A DNA stretch of 64,000 nucleotides from Corynebacterium crudilactis (GCF_001643015.1 NZ_CP015622.1:1129358-1193357), one strand, 5' to 3'; counted from the first letter of the stretch, positions 18,141 through 27,637 are shown. Numbers and translations are program-made. The notes: generated by a model from the letters alone, not told the origin.

Positions 18141-19358
18141 ATGTTAAATAAAAAAACAGAATCAGAGGCTAAACCAAAGATCCCGGAAGAAATCTGGGTT
18201 TTGGTTGTTGCCGCATTTATTATTGCGCTGGGTTATGGCCTGATCGCGCCGATTTTGCCACAGTTTGTGGTGGGTTTTGATGTAAGTTTTGCAGCTGCCA
18301 GCGCAGTGGTGTCCATTTTTGCGGGAGCCAGATTAGTTTTTGCGCCGATGTCGGGAAGTTTGATCGATAAGATCGGCTCGCGGCGGGTGTATTTAACTGG
18401 GTTGATTACCGTGGCGATCACCACGGGCTTGGTTGCGTTAGCGCAGGAATACTGGCAAATTTTGCTGCTGCGTGGCATCGCGGGCATTGGTTCGACGATG
18501 TTCACGGTCTCTGCGATGGGGCTGATTGTGAAGATGGCTCCAGCCGAGATCCGTGGCAGGTGCTCCTCTGTATATGCCAGCTCATTTTTGTTTGGCAATA
18601 TTATCGGCCCAGTAGTGGGTGCTGCATTATCGGGACTTGGGATGCGGTGGCCTTTCGCCATTTATGGAGCATCAGTGGGTTTGGCAGCTTTCGTGGTGTG
18701 GTGGCGGATGCCAAAGATTAATGATTCGCTGCGCAACTCGGGTAGCAATAGTATCCCTCCGTTGAGATTTGCAGAGGCCATCAAGGATTCTGCATATAGA
18801 TCAGCTCTCATTGGTGCTTTTGCCAATGGTTGGACAAACTTTGGTGTGCGTGTGGCAACATTGCCACTTTTTGCTGCTGCGGTATTTAGCAATGGTGGTG
18901 CAGCAGCAGGTTTCGCCATGGCGGCTTTTGCTGCAGGAAATGCTTTGTGTCTGCAGTTTTCCGGTGATTTATCAGATCGAGTTGGGCGCAAACCGATGAT
19001 CATTGCGGGTTTGATTGTCAATGCAATTTTCACCTCCTTGATTGGTTTCGGGCAAGAACTGTGGATTCTTATTGTCGTATCGGCCCTGGCTGGTGCAGGA
19101 GCTGGATTATTAAACCCAAGCCAGCAAGCAGTGTTGGCTGATGTGATTGATTCGCGTCCGGGTGGAAAGGTGCTTGCTAATTTCCAAATGGCGCAGGATT
19201 TCGGTGCGATTGTGGGTCCGATTATTGTCGGTATGATCGCTCAGCAGATGGGCTTCCACTATGGATTTATGCTGTGTGGTGTCATCAGTTTATTGGCTGC
19301 CGCTGCGTGGCTGTTTGGCCGCGAAACACTTCCAACTGCAAAGGTTGAACAAGTTTAA
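18141..19358 (+). CDS. MFS transporter, DHA1-type 12-helix drug/metabolite exporter
   Basis: The 405-aa protein has twelve hydrophobic segments. The motif-A region between helices 2 and 3 reads SGSLIDKIGSRRVYLTG, repeated in the second half as SGDLSDRVGRKPMIIAG. This is the layout of multidrug/sugar-efflux DHA1 permeases. It should export an unknown compound by proton antiport. A TAGCCT -10-like hexamer ends 9 bases before the ATG, with no ribosome site. Its stop (TAA) directly precedes the ATG of a second MFS gene, so the pair is one operon. Confidence 0.9.
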   Translation: MLNKKTESEAKPKIPEEIWVLVVAAFIIALGYGLIAPILPQFVVGFDVSFAAASAVVSIFAGARLVFAPMSGSLIDKIGSRRVYLTGLITVAITTGLVALAQEYWQILLLRGIAGIGSTMFTVSAMGLIVKMAPAEIRGRCSSVYASSFLFGNIIGPVVGAALSGLGMRWPFAIYGASVGLAAFVVWWRMPKINDSLRNSGSNSIPPLRFAEAIKDSAYRSALIGAFANGWTNFGVRVATLPLFAAAVFSNGGAAAGFAMAAFAAGNALCLQFSGDLSDRVGRKPMIIAGLIVNAIFTSLIGFGQELWILIVVSALAGAGAGLLNPSQQAVLADVIDSRPGGKVLANFQMAQDFGAIVGPIIVGMIAQQMGFHYGFMLCGVISLLAAAAWLFGRETLPTAKVEQV

Positions 19359-20708
19359 ATGGTGACAATTGCAGAAAATAGGGCGTGGAAAGCTCTAGGT
19401 GCGTTGAGCGTAGGGCTGTTTTTAACTCTTCTGGACCAATCTTTGGTGGCGGTGGCGCTGCCGAAGATTCGAGAAGATCTGGGCGCAAGCCTTAACCAAG
19501 CGGTGTGGGTGTCTGCGATTTATCTGCTTACTTTTGCAGTTCCTTTGCTAATCACCGGACGCCTTGGGGATCGTTATGGGCAAAGAAATATCTACCTCGT
19601 CGGTATGGCTGTATTTACTTTTGCAGCTTTGGCTTGTGTGTTTGCCCCAAGTATTGAATGGCTCATTGCAGCTCGTGCTGTTCAAGGCGTGGGCGGAGCA
19701 CTGCTCAATCCTCAGCCGCTGAGTATTATTCACCGGATTTTTGCCCATAATAGAAGGGGAGTGGCAACCGGAGTGTGGAGTGCGGTTGCCTCGTCCGCAG
19801 GACTGTTTGGGCCTGTGGTGGGTGGCGTTCTTGTCGGGTGGATTAGCTGGCGAGCAGTTTTTGTGGTCTATGTTCCACTTGGCTTAATTTCACTTTTCAT
19901 GGTCGCGCGTTATGTGCCCAAACTCCCCACTGGAACTGTCAAAATTGATTGGCTTTCTGGTTTTGTGTCCCTGGTTGCAGTGCTGGGAATCGTGCTGGCA
20001 CTGCAACAAGGGCCAGAACTTGGCTGGAGTAGCTTGATTTGGGTATCACTTGGCGCAGGAATCGCTGCAGCGGTGCTCTTTATTTGGATGCAAACTAAAT
20101 CTCGCGCTCCGTTGATGCCTCTGAGATTGTTTCACACACGCAATTTCTCCATTGGTGCTTTTTCTATTTTCAGCCTCGGCTTCACGGTGTATTCCGTTAA
20201 TTTACCGATTATGCTTTATCTGCAATCAGGCCAGGGGCTCTCTTCGTAGCTTGCCGGGCTGATGCTGGTGCCAATGGGCATTATTTCTGTGGTGATGTCA
20301 CCGATTATTGGTCGCTTGGTGGATAAGCTGGCACCTGGCATGATCTCCAAGATCGGATTTTCTTCGCTGATCTTCTCGATGCTGTTGATGGCTATCTTTA
20401 TGCTTGCCAACGTGTCGCCGTGGTGGCTGCTGCTTCCCATTATTTTATTTGGCGTAGCTAATGCCATGAGTTTTGCACCGAACTCTGCGATCGCTTTGCG
20501 TGATGTGCCGCAAGATTTGGTGGGTTCTGCTTCTGGTTTCTACAACACATCGAGGCAGGTGGGTGCGGTGCTGGGCGCCGCTACTTTAGGTGCGGTTATG
20601 CAAATGGGTGTGGGCACGGTGTCCTTTGGAGTTGCCATGGGTTTGGCAATCCTGGTGACACTCGTGCCCCTGACCTTCGGTTTTATTGCGGTGACAAGGT
20701 TTAGATAG
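19359..20708 (+). pseudogene. DHA2-type MFS exporter interrupted by in-frame TAG
   Basis: Codons 1-296 (19359-20246) encode helices 1-9 of a drug-efflux permease: LTLLDQSLVAVALPKI in helix 1, GRLGDRYGQRNIYLVG motif A, GPVVGGVLVGWISWR motif C. A single TAG at 20247-20249 follows GQGLSS. The same frame then continues without any shift (LAGLMLVPMGIISVVMSPI...) to a stop at 20706, giving the missing C-terminal helices. One base change, for example TTG or CAG to TAG, explains it, making 449 codons when intact. It may be a true pseudogene, a suppressed amber or a sequencing error. It is directly coupled to the upstream MFS gene and converges on metE with an 8-base overlap. Confidence 0.85.
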
Positions 20709-22938
20709 ACGCTGCCAGGTGCGCGCGGGCCTGGTGGGCAGCACTCACAAGCACCTTTAGTGCTGCTTCAACTTCTGGCCAGCCACGGGTTTTCAGACCA
20801 CAGTCTGGGTTTACCCACAGCTGACGAGGCGACACTGAGCGCAACGCTGCATCCAACAATCCGGACACTTCTTGTGCTGAAGGAACGCGAGGGGAGTGGA
20901 TATCCCACACACCCGGTCCAACGCCCAACTCAAATCCAGAGGACTTTAGTGCGGACAGGACATTCATATCTGAGCGCGCAGCCTCGATGGTGGTGACGTC
21001 GGCATCCAGCGCAATCACCGATGAGATCACCTCATTGAACTCGGAATAGCACATGTGGGTGTGGATTTGAACGTCGTCGGGCGCGCCGGCAGTCGCTAGG
21101 CGGAAGGCATCCACGGACCACTGCAGATAAGCATGCTTATCGACGTCTCGTAGCGGCAACAATTCACGAATCGCAGGCTCATCTACCTGGATGATCTGCG
21201 CGCCAGCGTCGATGAGATCCGAGATTTCATCGCGAAGCGCCAATGCAACTTGGTCAGCGGTGGTAGCCAGTGGCTGATCATCACGAACGAAGGACCATGC
21301 GAGGATGGTGACTGGTCCGGTGAGCATGCCCTTAACGTGCTTCTGGGTCAGGCTCTGTGCGTACTGGAACCACTTGACAGTCATTGGTGCTGGACGGGAA
21401 ACGTTTCCAAAGAGCACTGGTGGACGGACACAGCGGGAACCATAGCTTTGTACCCAACCATTGGCTGTGGATAAGAAACCATCCAGCAGCTCTGAGAAGT
21501 ACTGCACCATGTCATTGCGCTCTGGTTCACCGTGCACCAACACATCAAGACCAAGCTCTTCCTGTTTGGTGATGACAAGATCGATCTCTTCACGCATTGC
21601 AGCCTCGTACTGCTCCAGCGTGATAGATCCCTTGCGAAGCTGAGCACGTGCAGCACGAATCGATGGAGTTTGAGGGAATGAACCAATCGTGGTGGTGGGC
21701 AGGGCTGGAAGCTCCAGTGCCTTCTCCTGCAGCGCAACACGAGTGTCGAAGGATCCGCGACTACGGCCAGGGAGTTCCTGCGTGGTGGGTTTGGTTCGTG
21801 GGGAGGTGCGCCTGGAAGCAATCGCTATGGACGCCGCATCGAACGCAGCCGCGTCGATATCGCCGGCGAGGGCGTCGGCAAGCAGCTTGACCTCGGTGAT
21901 TTTCTCCGAGCCGAAGGCGAGCCACTCACGGACCTCGGGATCGATATTTTCAGCGTCAAGAGAATAAGGAACGTGTAGCAGTGAACAAGAAGTAGACACT
22001 GCAATTGGGCCACGAGCCGCCAGGCGCTTTAAGGATGCAAGAGCAGCGCAGAGATCGGTGCGCCAAATGTTACGACCATCAACGATGCCCGCAACTAGTA
22101 GCTCCTCACCCTTCCACGCAGCCAGTTCAGTGACACCATGGGTGACCAAATCAACGCCAATCGCGCCAAGACCAATTCCAGCCAGTGTGTGCACAGCCTG
22201 ATCGCCTGAACCGAAATACGTATTGACAAATACACCCCCACGCGCTGCTAATGTGCCATAACCAGCGCGAACCTGAGCCAACACCTCCGGAGCGACATCC
22301 GCGACCAAAGCAGGCTCATCGAGCTGCACCCACTCAGCATCAATCGACTTGAGGAGGCGCTCATACACCGCAAACAGCGTTGGCAAATGATCCAAGGGAT
22401 CAGAACCATCAACCGTGCGGGCAAGAGACAGGAACGTTAACGGTCCAACCAACACCGGACGCGCATTTATGCCACGAACCTGCTGGCAGTGCAGATCCTG
22501 CAACAACGAAGATGCATTCAACACGAAACGAGTATCCGCAGACAACTCCGGAACAAGATAATGATAATTAGTATCAAACCACTTGGTCATTGCCTGCGCG
22601 GGGAGTTTCTCTGTACCGCGAGCCGCCGCGAAATAACGATCAATCCACAGTGGAAGACCATCGTTTTCATGATCAGCGATCTCATCAAAACGTGCAGGCA
22701 GCACACCCAAAACAGCTGCCGTATCCAGCATTGCATCATAATAAGAACGACCTGCAAACGGAACAGAATCCAATCCCGACACAGAATCCGATGCAGTATT
22801 AACCAATTGGCGGGCAGTCTGCGCCAATGCGCGACCTTCAATTGATCCGTCCCAATAGCCTTCGAGCGCGAATTTCAGTTCACGCTTCGCTCCAATACGA
22901 GGAAGACCAGCGACAGTGGAAGAAAAATTAGAAGTCAT
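20701..22938 (-). CDS. metE: Cobalamin-independent methionine synthase MetE
   Basis: The 745-aa enzyme transfers the methyl group from 5-methyltetrahydropteroyl-tri-glutamate to homocysteine, the last step of methionine synthesis in the cytoplasm. The N-terminal half begins GLPRIGAKRELKFALEGYW. The C-terminal catalytic half has TTIGSFPQT, the zinc ligands in HTHMCYSEF, and NPDCGLKTRGW near the end. The start at 22938 gives the usual MTSNF... N-terminus; an ATG at 22995 lies in the structured leader. The long upstream region carries an McbR-type operator at 23192, consistent with known McbR/S-adenosylhomocysteine control of this gene in C. glutamicum. It has no partner gene in an operon. Confidence 0.98.
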   Translation of the reverse strand: MTSNFSSTVAGLPRIGAKRELKFALEGYWDGSIEGRALAQTARQLVNTASDSVSGLDSVPFAGRSYYDAMLDTAAVLGVLPARFDEIADHENDGLPLWIDRYFAAARGTEKLPAQAMTKWFDTNYHYLVPELSADTRFVLNASSLLQDLHCQQVRGINARPVLVGPLTFLSLARTVDGSDPLDHLPTLFAVYERLLKSIDAEWVQLDEPALVADVAPEVLAQVRAGYGTLAARGGVFVNTYFGSGDQAVHTLAGIGLGAIGVDLVTHGVTELAAWKGEELLVAGIVDGRNIWRTDLCAALASLKRLAARGPIAVSTSCSLLHVPYSLDAENIDPEVREWLAFGSEKITEVKLLADALAGDIDAAAFDAASIAIASRRTSPRTKPTTQELPGRSRGSFDTRVALQEKALELPALPTTTIGSFPQTPSIRAARAQLRKGSITLEQYEAAMREEIDLVITKQEELGLDVLVHGEPERNDMVQYFSELLDGFLSTANGWVQSYGSRCVRPPVLFGNVSRPAPMTVKWFQYAQSLTQKHVKGMLTGPVTILAWSFVRDDQPLATTADQVALALRDEISDLIDAGAQIIQVDEPAIRELLPLRDVDKHAYLQWSVDAFRLATAGAPDDVQIHTHMCYSEFNEVISSVIALDADVTTIEAARSDMNVLSALKSSGFELGVGPGVWDIHSPRVPSAQEVSGLLDAALRSVSPRQLWVNPDCGLKTRGWPEVEAALKVLVSAAHQARAHLAASI

Positions 22939-23190
22939 GTGAAAAGACTTTCTGCTTGAGCCGAACGTGCGGATCCCGGCTAGGACGCACGGCAATCTTC
23001 TGACGATGTTTAAGGTTCGTGAAATCGCCGGGTATGCAGAAAGCTGCCCCGGGGTTTCCTCGCCTTTGTGTTATCGAGGTCGTCCCACCTAACGCGCGCT
23101 ATTTCTGTGAAAGATTTCGCGGGCGTTCCTCATCATCCGGGGCTCCAGGGAGAGGATTAAAAGTGAACCGATTGCATTTTCAACCAAACC
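22939..23190 (-). promoter_or_regulatory. metE upstream region / structured 5' leader
   Basis: Three hairpins can be drawn on either strand: CGTGCG (22966-22971) with CGCACG (22986-22991); CCGGG (23028-23032) with CCCGG (23048-23052), enclosing GCAG/CTGC (23036-23047); and CCTCG (23058-23062) with CGAGG (23075-23079). No known cobalamin, SAM or SAH riboswitch consensus was recognised. GC content is high compared with other leaders here. Confidence 0.5.
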
Positions 23191-23191
23191 C

Positions 23192-23207
23192 TAGACTGCT
23201 TGGTCTG
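23192..23207. promoter_or_regulatory. Putative McbR operator upstream of metE
   Basis: TAGACTGCTTGGTCTG matches the McbR palindrome TAGAC-N6-GTCTA in 9 of 10 defined positions. McbR is the TetR-type repressor of sulphur amino acid genes in C. glutamicum. It lies about 255 bases upstream of the metE ATG. Confidence 0.75.
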
Positions 23208-23474
23208 TCAAGAGATTTTGGGAGATTAAATTCATAGTGCTGCTTTGGCCGGATTCCGACCGTGTGGATGATGGTTGGCTCTTAAAGGTGGCCAAACTCA
23301 TAGTCAAGTCACAATGGGTATCGAAGTCGCAGTTTACCCCCGTAACTGCGGTATAAATCTAATTCACCTGGTCTTTTGCAATGTGCAAGGTGGTGACGTG
23401 AAATTACACCCACCAAGGCTTGGGTGGTGGGTCACAGTTGAAAAAATGCCGTTGAGGATTACGGCAAAATTGAA

Positions 23475-23858
23475 TTGAAAGTACCTAAAGAACATGTCAC
23501 CCTAGGAAGCGTGATAATCATTGCTAGCGTTGTTTTCCTCCTCGTTGGCGCATTGTTGGCGAATGTTGCCGCTGCGCTCTTCAGTGGCAGCGAACCATTC
23601 GGACGCATTACTTACCTCATTGGCCTTCCCGAAGAAGACGATTTTGTAGCGTATTCACTTCGCTTCATTTCCTTCTTCCCACTCATGCTTTCCTCCGCCA
23701 TGGCAGCATCTTTCTTTGGTGTATGGGCAGTGCTGCTCATCCCATTCGGATACTTCCCATCCATGATGATGGTGCGTAAGCATAATAAGCAGGTGCAGAA
23801 CGCGTGGGATTCCATCTCTGTCGCTGACTTCTACGAAGATTCTTCCCGTCTGGTTTAA
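23475..23858 (+). CDS. Small membrane protein (paralogue of the gene at 26261)
   Basis: The frame opens with a TTG at 23475 (KVPKEHVTLGSVIIIASVVF...); GAGG at 23454 is too distant to be sure, and an in-frame GTG further in is possible. The 127-aa product has two long hydrophobic segments, about residues 12-35 and 65-95, and ends with a conserved FPSMMMVRKHNKQV cytoplasmic motif. It is clearly homologous to the 108-aa protein at 26261-26587 (shared TIIASVVFL, EP-G-I--LIG, FFG-WA-LL and SMMVR-HN). Function is unknown. A good terminator follows at 23892. Confidence 0.78.
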   Translation: MKVPKEHVTLGSVIIIASVVFLLVGALLANVAAALFSGSEPFGRITYLIGLPEEDDFVAYSLRFISFFPLMLSSAMAASFFGVWAVLLIPFGYFPSMMMVRKHNKQVQNAWDSISVADFYEDSSRLV

Positions 23859-23891
23859 TTTTCCAGAGTTTATTTTTCTGGATGTAATTTG

Positions 23892-23933
23892 CCGCTTTTC
23901 ACCCGTATTTTTTGGGGTGGGGAGCGGTTTTTT
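23892..23933 (+). terminator. Rho-independent terminator
   Basis: CCGCT (23892-23896) and ACCC pair with GGGGT and AGCGG (23923-23927), followed by six T. It follows the small membrane protein gene by 33 bases. Confidence 0.75.
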
Positions 23934-24033
23934 GTTGCCCTTTTTGGTTCGGGGATGGGAATTTGCTAGTGGGATCCGAAAAATAGGGGGTTGGGCTCCC
24001 CTTGTGGCGGTTTGGGCTTGGGGCAAGCGGGGG

Positions 24034-24092
24034 ATCAGACTAGGTGACCAAAACTTGGGTGAGAAGCGCTGTCTTTGGTCACCTGGTCTGAT
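24034..24092. repeat. Dispersed inverted repeat, ACCAGGTGACCAA family (copy 1)
   Basis: ATCAGACTAGGTGACCAAA (24034-24052) is the reverse complement of TTTGGTCACCTGGTCTGAT (24074-24092) with one mismatch, loop 21 bases. The same core recurs at 24107, 27638 and 27711. Confidence 0.8.
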
Positions 24093-24106
24093 TTAAAAAA
24101 TTCACA

Positions 24107-24164
24107 CCAGACCAGGTGACCGAAATAGTGGAAAATGATCTCTGCTTGGTCGCTCTGTCTGGTT
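24107..24164. repeat. Dispersed inverted repeat, ACCAGGTGACCAA family (copy 2, decayed)
   Basis: CCAGACCAGGTGACCGAA (24107-24124) faces a degenerate right arm CTTGGTCGCTCTGTCTGG (24145-24162). Confidence 0.65.
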
Positions 24165-24803
24165 GGGGTTAAGGGGATGGAAAAGTTAACCCACCGCTTT
24201 GAAAAAGACCCTGCCTAGAATCGATTTTAAAGGCCTATTTAAGCCTTATTGATGGGGGAGCTGCCTATTTGAAAAACTAGGCCTCTTAAATTGCCTTGTA
24301 GAGCTTTTCTGAAATCTTCTCAATCTGCCACATATCAGTGGTTGACCCCATGCAATCAATAAAGAGTAAAAACTTATTTAGTTTCATGCTAAAAGTATCA
24401 AACCCAAGCATTCACCTGCGCTTTTAATGACAAACCCCACACTGTTTAACTCAATTAAATAGGTAATAAATATAAAAAACTAGCCAGTCCTGAATTAATC
24501 TGTTAAAGTTCTACCTGGACTTCCGGGAAAATTAACCGGAGTTTTTCAAAATTTTTGAGTAGTCCGAGTACGCCATCATCCAGGTGGCGCCCCGAGTTGG
24601 ATTTGTAGTGAATCCTTAATCGAGTGAGGCCCTGATCTATTCGGATAGAGGATATCGCGTGGTTTTGGCACGTGATTTTTAAGTACGTGGTCTGTGGCTT
24701 GCAAAGCATTACGGCTCAACGTGATGTGAAGCGATTTTGCCCTGCCATGCTGGTGTTTATGGCTGCCGCCTTTTGCGGATGAATGGGTATTGGAGGCATT
24801 CTC

Positions 24804-26216
24804 ATGGAGTTGGTTATGAAGAAGAAGCGCGTTGCGATTATTGGTGCAGGCCCAAGTGGAATTGCCCAGTTGAGAGCTTTCGAATCTGCGGAGAAGCAGG
24901 GACACGAGATTCCTGAGTTGGTGTGCTTTGAAAAGCAGGATAATTGGGGAGGTCAGTGGAACTATTCTTGGCGTACTGGAACAGATTCCTATGGTGAGCC
25001 GGTGCATTCAAGTATGTACCGAAACCTGTGGTCAAATGGGCCAAAGGAAGTTCTAGAGTTTGCTGAGTACAGTTTCGATGAGCACTTCGGAAAGCCTATT
25101 TCTTCCTACCCTCCACGTGAAGTGCTGTGGGATTACATCGCAGGTCGTGCAAAGAAGTCGAATATAGAAAAGTACATCAAGTTTGCCCATGTGGTGCGTT
25201 GGGTTAATTATGACGAAGAGACTCAGCTCTTTACTGTAACCGTAGAAAATCTCCGCACAGGAGAAACCAGCAGCGAAACTTATGACAACGTGATTGTTGG
25301 CGCTGGACACTTTAGTTTCCCAAATGTCCCAGATTTCAAGGGTGTGGAGACTTTCCCAGGTCAGATCATGCATGCTCATGAGTTCCGTGGTGCTGAGATG
25401 GTAGCGGGTAAGGATATTTTGCTGATTGGCGCGAGCTATTCTGCAGAAGATATTGGTACTCAGGCTTATAAGATGGGTGCTCGTTCGGTTACGTTCTCTT
25501 ATCGTTCAAATCCAATGGGTTATGAGTGGCCTGAGGAGATGACTGAACTTCCTTTGGTTGAGCGTTTCGATGGCTCTGACGTGCACTTTGTGAATGGGGA
25601 GAAGCGCACGGTAGATATTGTCGTGTTCTGCACGGGCTACCTCCACCATTATCCGTTTATGCCTTCTGAGCTGTCTTTGAGCTCACCGAATAACTTGTAC
25701 CCGGATACTTTGTACCGTGGTGTGGTTTCAGAAGCGAATAATCAGTTGTTCTGGTTGGGATCTCAGGATCAGTGGTTGACCTTTAATATGTTCGATGCTC
25801 AGGCTTGGTATGTGCGTGACATTATTTTAGGGCGCATCGCACTTCCGTCAGTGGTTGAGCAGCGCAAGCATATGGATCAGTGGCTGTCACGTTTTGAAGG
25901 TGTGAAGTCGGAAAATGATCAGATCGATTTCCAATGTGACTATGTTGAGGATCTGATCGAGCAAACTGATTATCCTTCATTCGATTTGAAGGAAGTCGCC
26001 ACCATCTTGAAGGGCTGGGTGAAGTCTAAGGAGGAAGATATCCTCAACTACCGTGATTACACCTACACCTCAGTGATGACGGGAACTACCTCCGTTGAGC
26101 ACCACACTCCGTGGATGATTGAGCTTGACGATTCCCTGGAGCGTTACCTCAGTGAGCCTGAGGAAGATGAGGCACGTGAAGTTTATCGAGGCAAGCAAGT
26201 GCGCGATAAGGCATAA
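24804..26216 (+). CDS. Flavin-containing monooxygenase, trimethylamine monooxygenase-like
   Basis: GGAGG 7 bases upstream fixes the start at 24804 (MELVMKKKRVAIIGAGPSG), giving 470 aa; earlier ATG at 24783 is unlikely. The FAD Rossmann motif GAGPSG is at 14-19, the FMO identifying motif is FPGQIMHAHEFR, and the NADPH motif lies in LLIGASYSAEDIG. The segments LWSNGPKEVLEFAEYSFDEH, FGKPISSYPPREVLWDYI and the C-terminal YTSVMTGT...HHTPWM match my memory of bacterial trimethylamine monooxygenase (Tmm), which oxidises trimethylamine to its N-oxide. Related enzymes act on sulphides, so the substrate needs testing. It stands alone, flanked by two paralogous membrane proteins. Confidence 0.88.
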   Translation: MELVMKKKRVAIIGAGPSGIAQLRAFESAEKQGHEIPELVCFEKQDNWGGQWNYSWRTGTDSYGEPVHSSMYRNLWSNGPKEVLEFAEYSFDEHFGKPISSYPPREVLWDYIAGRAKKSNIEKYIKFAHVVRWVNYDEETQLFTVTVENLRTGETSSETYDNVIVGAGHFSFPNVPDFKGVETFPGQIMHAHEFRGAEMVAGKDILLIGASYSAEDIGTQAYKMGARSVTFSYRSNPMGYEWPEEMTELPLVERFDGSDVHFVNGEKRTVDIVVFCTGYLHHYPFMPSELSLSSPNNLYPDTLYRGVVSEANNQLFWLGSQDQWLTFNMFDAQAWYVRDIILGRIALPSVVEQRKHMDQWLSRFEGVKSENDQIDFQCDYVEDLIEQTDYPSFDLKEVATILKGWVKSKEEDILNYRDYTYTSVMTGTTSVEHHTPWMIELDDSLERYLSEPEEDEAREVYRGKQVRDKA

Positions 26217-26260
26217 ATTAGCCATTGCGTCACATAGCGATGTGCTGCCAGAATTAGCAC

Positions 26261-26587
26261 ATGACAATCATCGCGAGCGTTGTGTTCCTTGTTATCGGAA
26301 CAATTCTCGCAGCCATCGCTACCGCTCGGTGGAGTGTGCTTGAGCCGTATGGGCTCATTCCGCATTTCATTGGGCAAGACATTGATTTTGAGCGCGAGGG
26401 CCAGTTTGCAGTCTATTTTCTCCGGGCTGCAGGCTTTTTCGTCCTTTTCATTGCCGCCTCTTTTGCCCAACCTTTCTTTGGTTTGTGGGCATTGTTGCTC
26501 CTTGTTGTCGGTGGTTTTCCGTCGAGCATGATGGTGCGTCAGCATAATCAGCGAGTGCGCATCATGTGGAGGCCCAGAGAAATTTAA
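26261..26587 (+). CDS. Small membrane protein (paralogue of the gene at 23475)
   Basis: This 108-aa protein has two hydrophobic segments (MTIIASVVFLVIGTILAAIA and FFVLFIAASFAQPFFGLWAL) and the same C-terminal motif, FPSSMMVRQHNQRV, as the 127-aa protein upstream of the monooxygenase. An in-frame stop lies two codons before the ATG, so the start cannot be further upstream. No ribosome site is visible. Function is unknown; the gene sits 44 bases after the monooxygenase and 19 bases before the patatin gene. Confidence 0.8.
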   Translation: MTIIASVVFLVIGTILAAIATARWSVLEPYGLIPHFIGQDIDFEREGQFAVYFLRAAGFFVLFIAASFAQPFFGLWALLLLVVGGFPSSMMVRQHNQRVRIMWRPREI

Positions 26588-26606
26588 AGCGACTAGGATT
26601 GAGTTC

Positions 26607-27503
26607 ATGCCACAAATTCCTGCCCAAAATTTTGATGATGTTGCTTTGATCATTGAGGGCGGTGGTACTCGAAATTCTTATACTGCAGCGTTGATTGATC
26701 AGCTGATCGCGCACAATATTCATTTCGGTTGGGTCGGGGGAGTCTCCGCTGGAGCTTCGCACACTGTTAATTATCTTTCTGCGGACCGCTTCCGCACGAC
26801 ATCATGCTTTGTGGACTTTGCTGCCGATCGCCGTTATTCAGGAATCCCGCATCTGATCAGGGGCAGGGGTTATTTCAATGCGGTAGATCTTTATGAGACC
26901 TCCACGCGGGCTGATCAGGAATTCCCTTTTGATTTCGCTAGTTTTTCAGCGAACCCCACGCCATTTCTACTCTCTGCGGTGCGTGCCGATACTGGTGAAA
27001 CGAAGTATTGGGGCAGGGAAGATACTCCTGATTTAAGTTCTTTGATGAAGCGGGTGCGGGCATCCTCTACGATGCCTGGTTTCATGCCCATTACCTATAT
27101 TGATGGGCATCCTTATGTCGATGGCGCAGTCGGGGAGACCGGTGGGCTGATCCTGCAGCCGGCGATTGATGCGGGCTTCACCCGCTTTATGGTCATCGCC
27201 TCCCGCCCGCGCGATTATTGGCGCAAAGAGATTACGCGCCCGGGTTTTATCAAAGCTGCTTTACGACGCTTCCCTGCAGTCGCCGACCTCACCATCGCGC
27301 GTCCTACACTGTATAACTCCGTCAAACAGCAGATCCTTGACCTAGAGAAACAGGGCAGTGCCTATGTGTTTTTCGCGGATAATATGAACATCCAGAACAC
27401 GGAAACCAATCTGAAGAAACTCCGCGCTTCTTTTGATGCTGGTATGCAACAAACTCAGAAGGACTGGCCGGGGATTATGGAGTTTCTCAAGCAGAGCAAA
27501 TAA
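26607..27503 (+). CDS. Patatin-like phospholipase (YjjU/RssA type)
   Basis: The 298-aa protein has the glycine-rich oxyanion motif EGGGTRNSY near residue 18, the nucleophile elbow GVSAG with Ser47, and the catalytic Asp in VDGAVGE at about 174. These residues form the Ser-Asp dyad of bacterial patatin-like acyl hydrolases, which cleave phospholipids or other acyl esters. There is no signal peptide, so it is probably cytoplasmic or peripheral on the membrane. TAGGAT ends 7 bases before the ATG, suggesting a leaderless mRNA. Substrate unknown. Confidence 0.9.
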   Translation: MPQIPAQNFDDVALIIEGGGTRNSYTAALIDQLIAHNIHFGWVGGVSAGASHTVNYLSADRFRTTSCFVDFAADRRYSGIPHLIRGRGYFNAVDLYETSTRADQEFPFDFASFSANPTPFLLSAVRADTGETKYWGREDTPDLSSLMKRVRASSTMPGFMPITYIDGHPYVDGAVGETGGLILQPAIDAGFTRFMVIASRPRDYWRKEITRPGFIKAALRRFPAVADLTIARPTLYNSVKQQILDLEKQGSAYVFFADNMNIQNTETNLKKLRASFDAGMQQTQKDWPGIMEFLKQSK

Positions 27504-27637
27504 CCAGACGGCCATTTAAGAGGTCAGATTTTTCTGATGTGTATTTGTCTGAACGCGGGGCTTTGAGTCGCTTAGAGACGATTCTGAGAGGCTACTTTTT
27601 CAGCCGCTGACTTTAAATTTTACAGTATCTCTTGGTA

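Larger units (their letters stand above)
23934..24803. other. Long A/T-rich intergenic region without a supported gene
   Basis: About 870 bases hold two inverted repeats (24034-24164), a small AAGGC/GCCTT hairpin at 24230-24247, and A/T-rich sequence without a plausible coding frame. Short frames on the minus strand here run into the oxidoreductase gene and lack ribosome sites. The promoter of the monooxygenase should lie in the last 150 bases, but I cannot place it. Confidence 0.5.

Noticed and set aside
22939..23190. Cobalamin, SAM or SAH riboswitch upstream of metE
   Set aside because: None of the conserved cores I know could be found; only generic hairpins are present.
24503..25007. Minus-strand frames before and over the monooxygenase start
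   Set aside because: Overlap the well-supported monooxygenase N-terminus and lack ribosome sites and domains.
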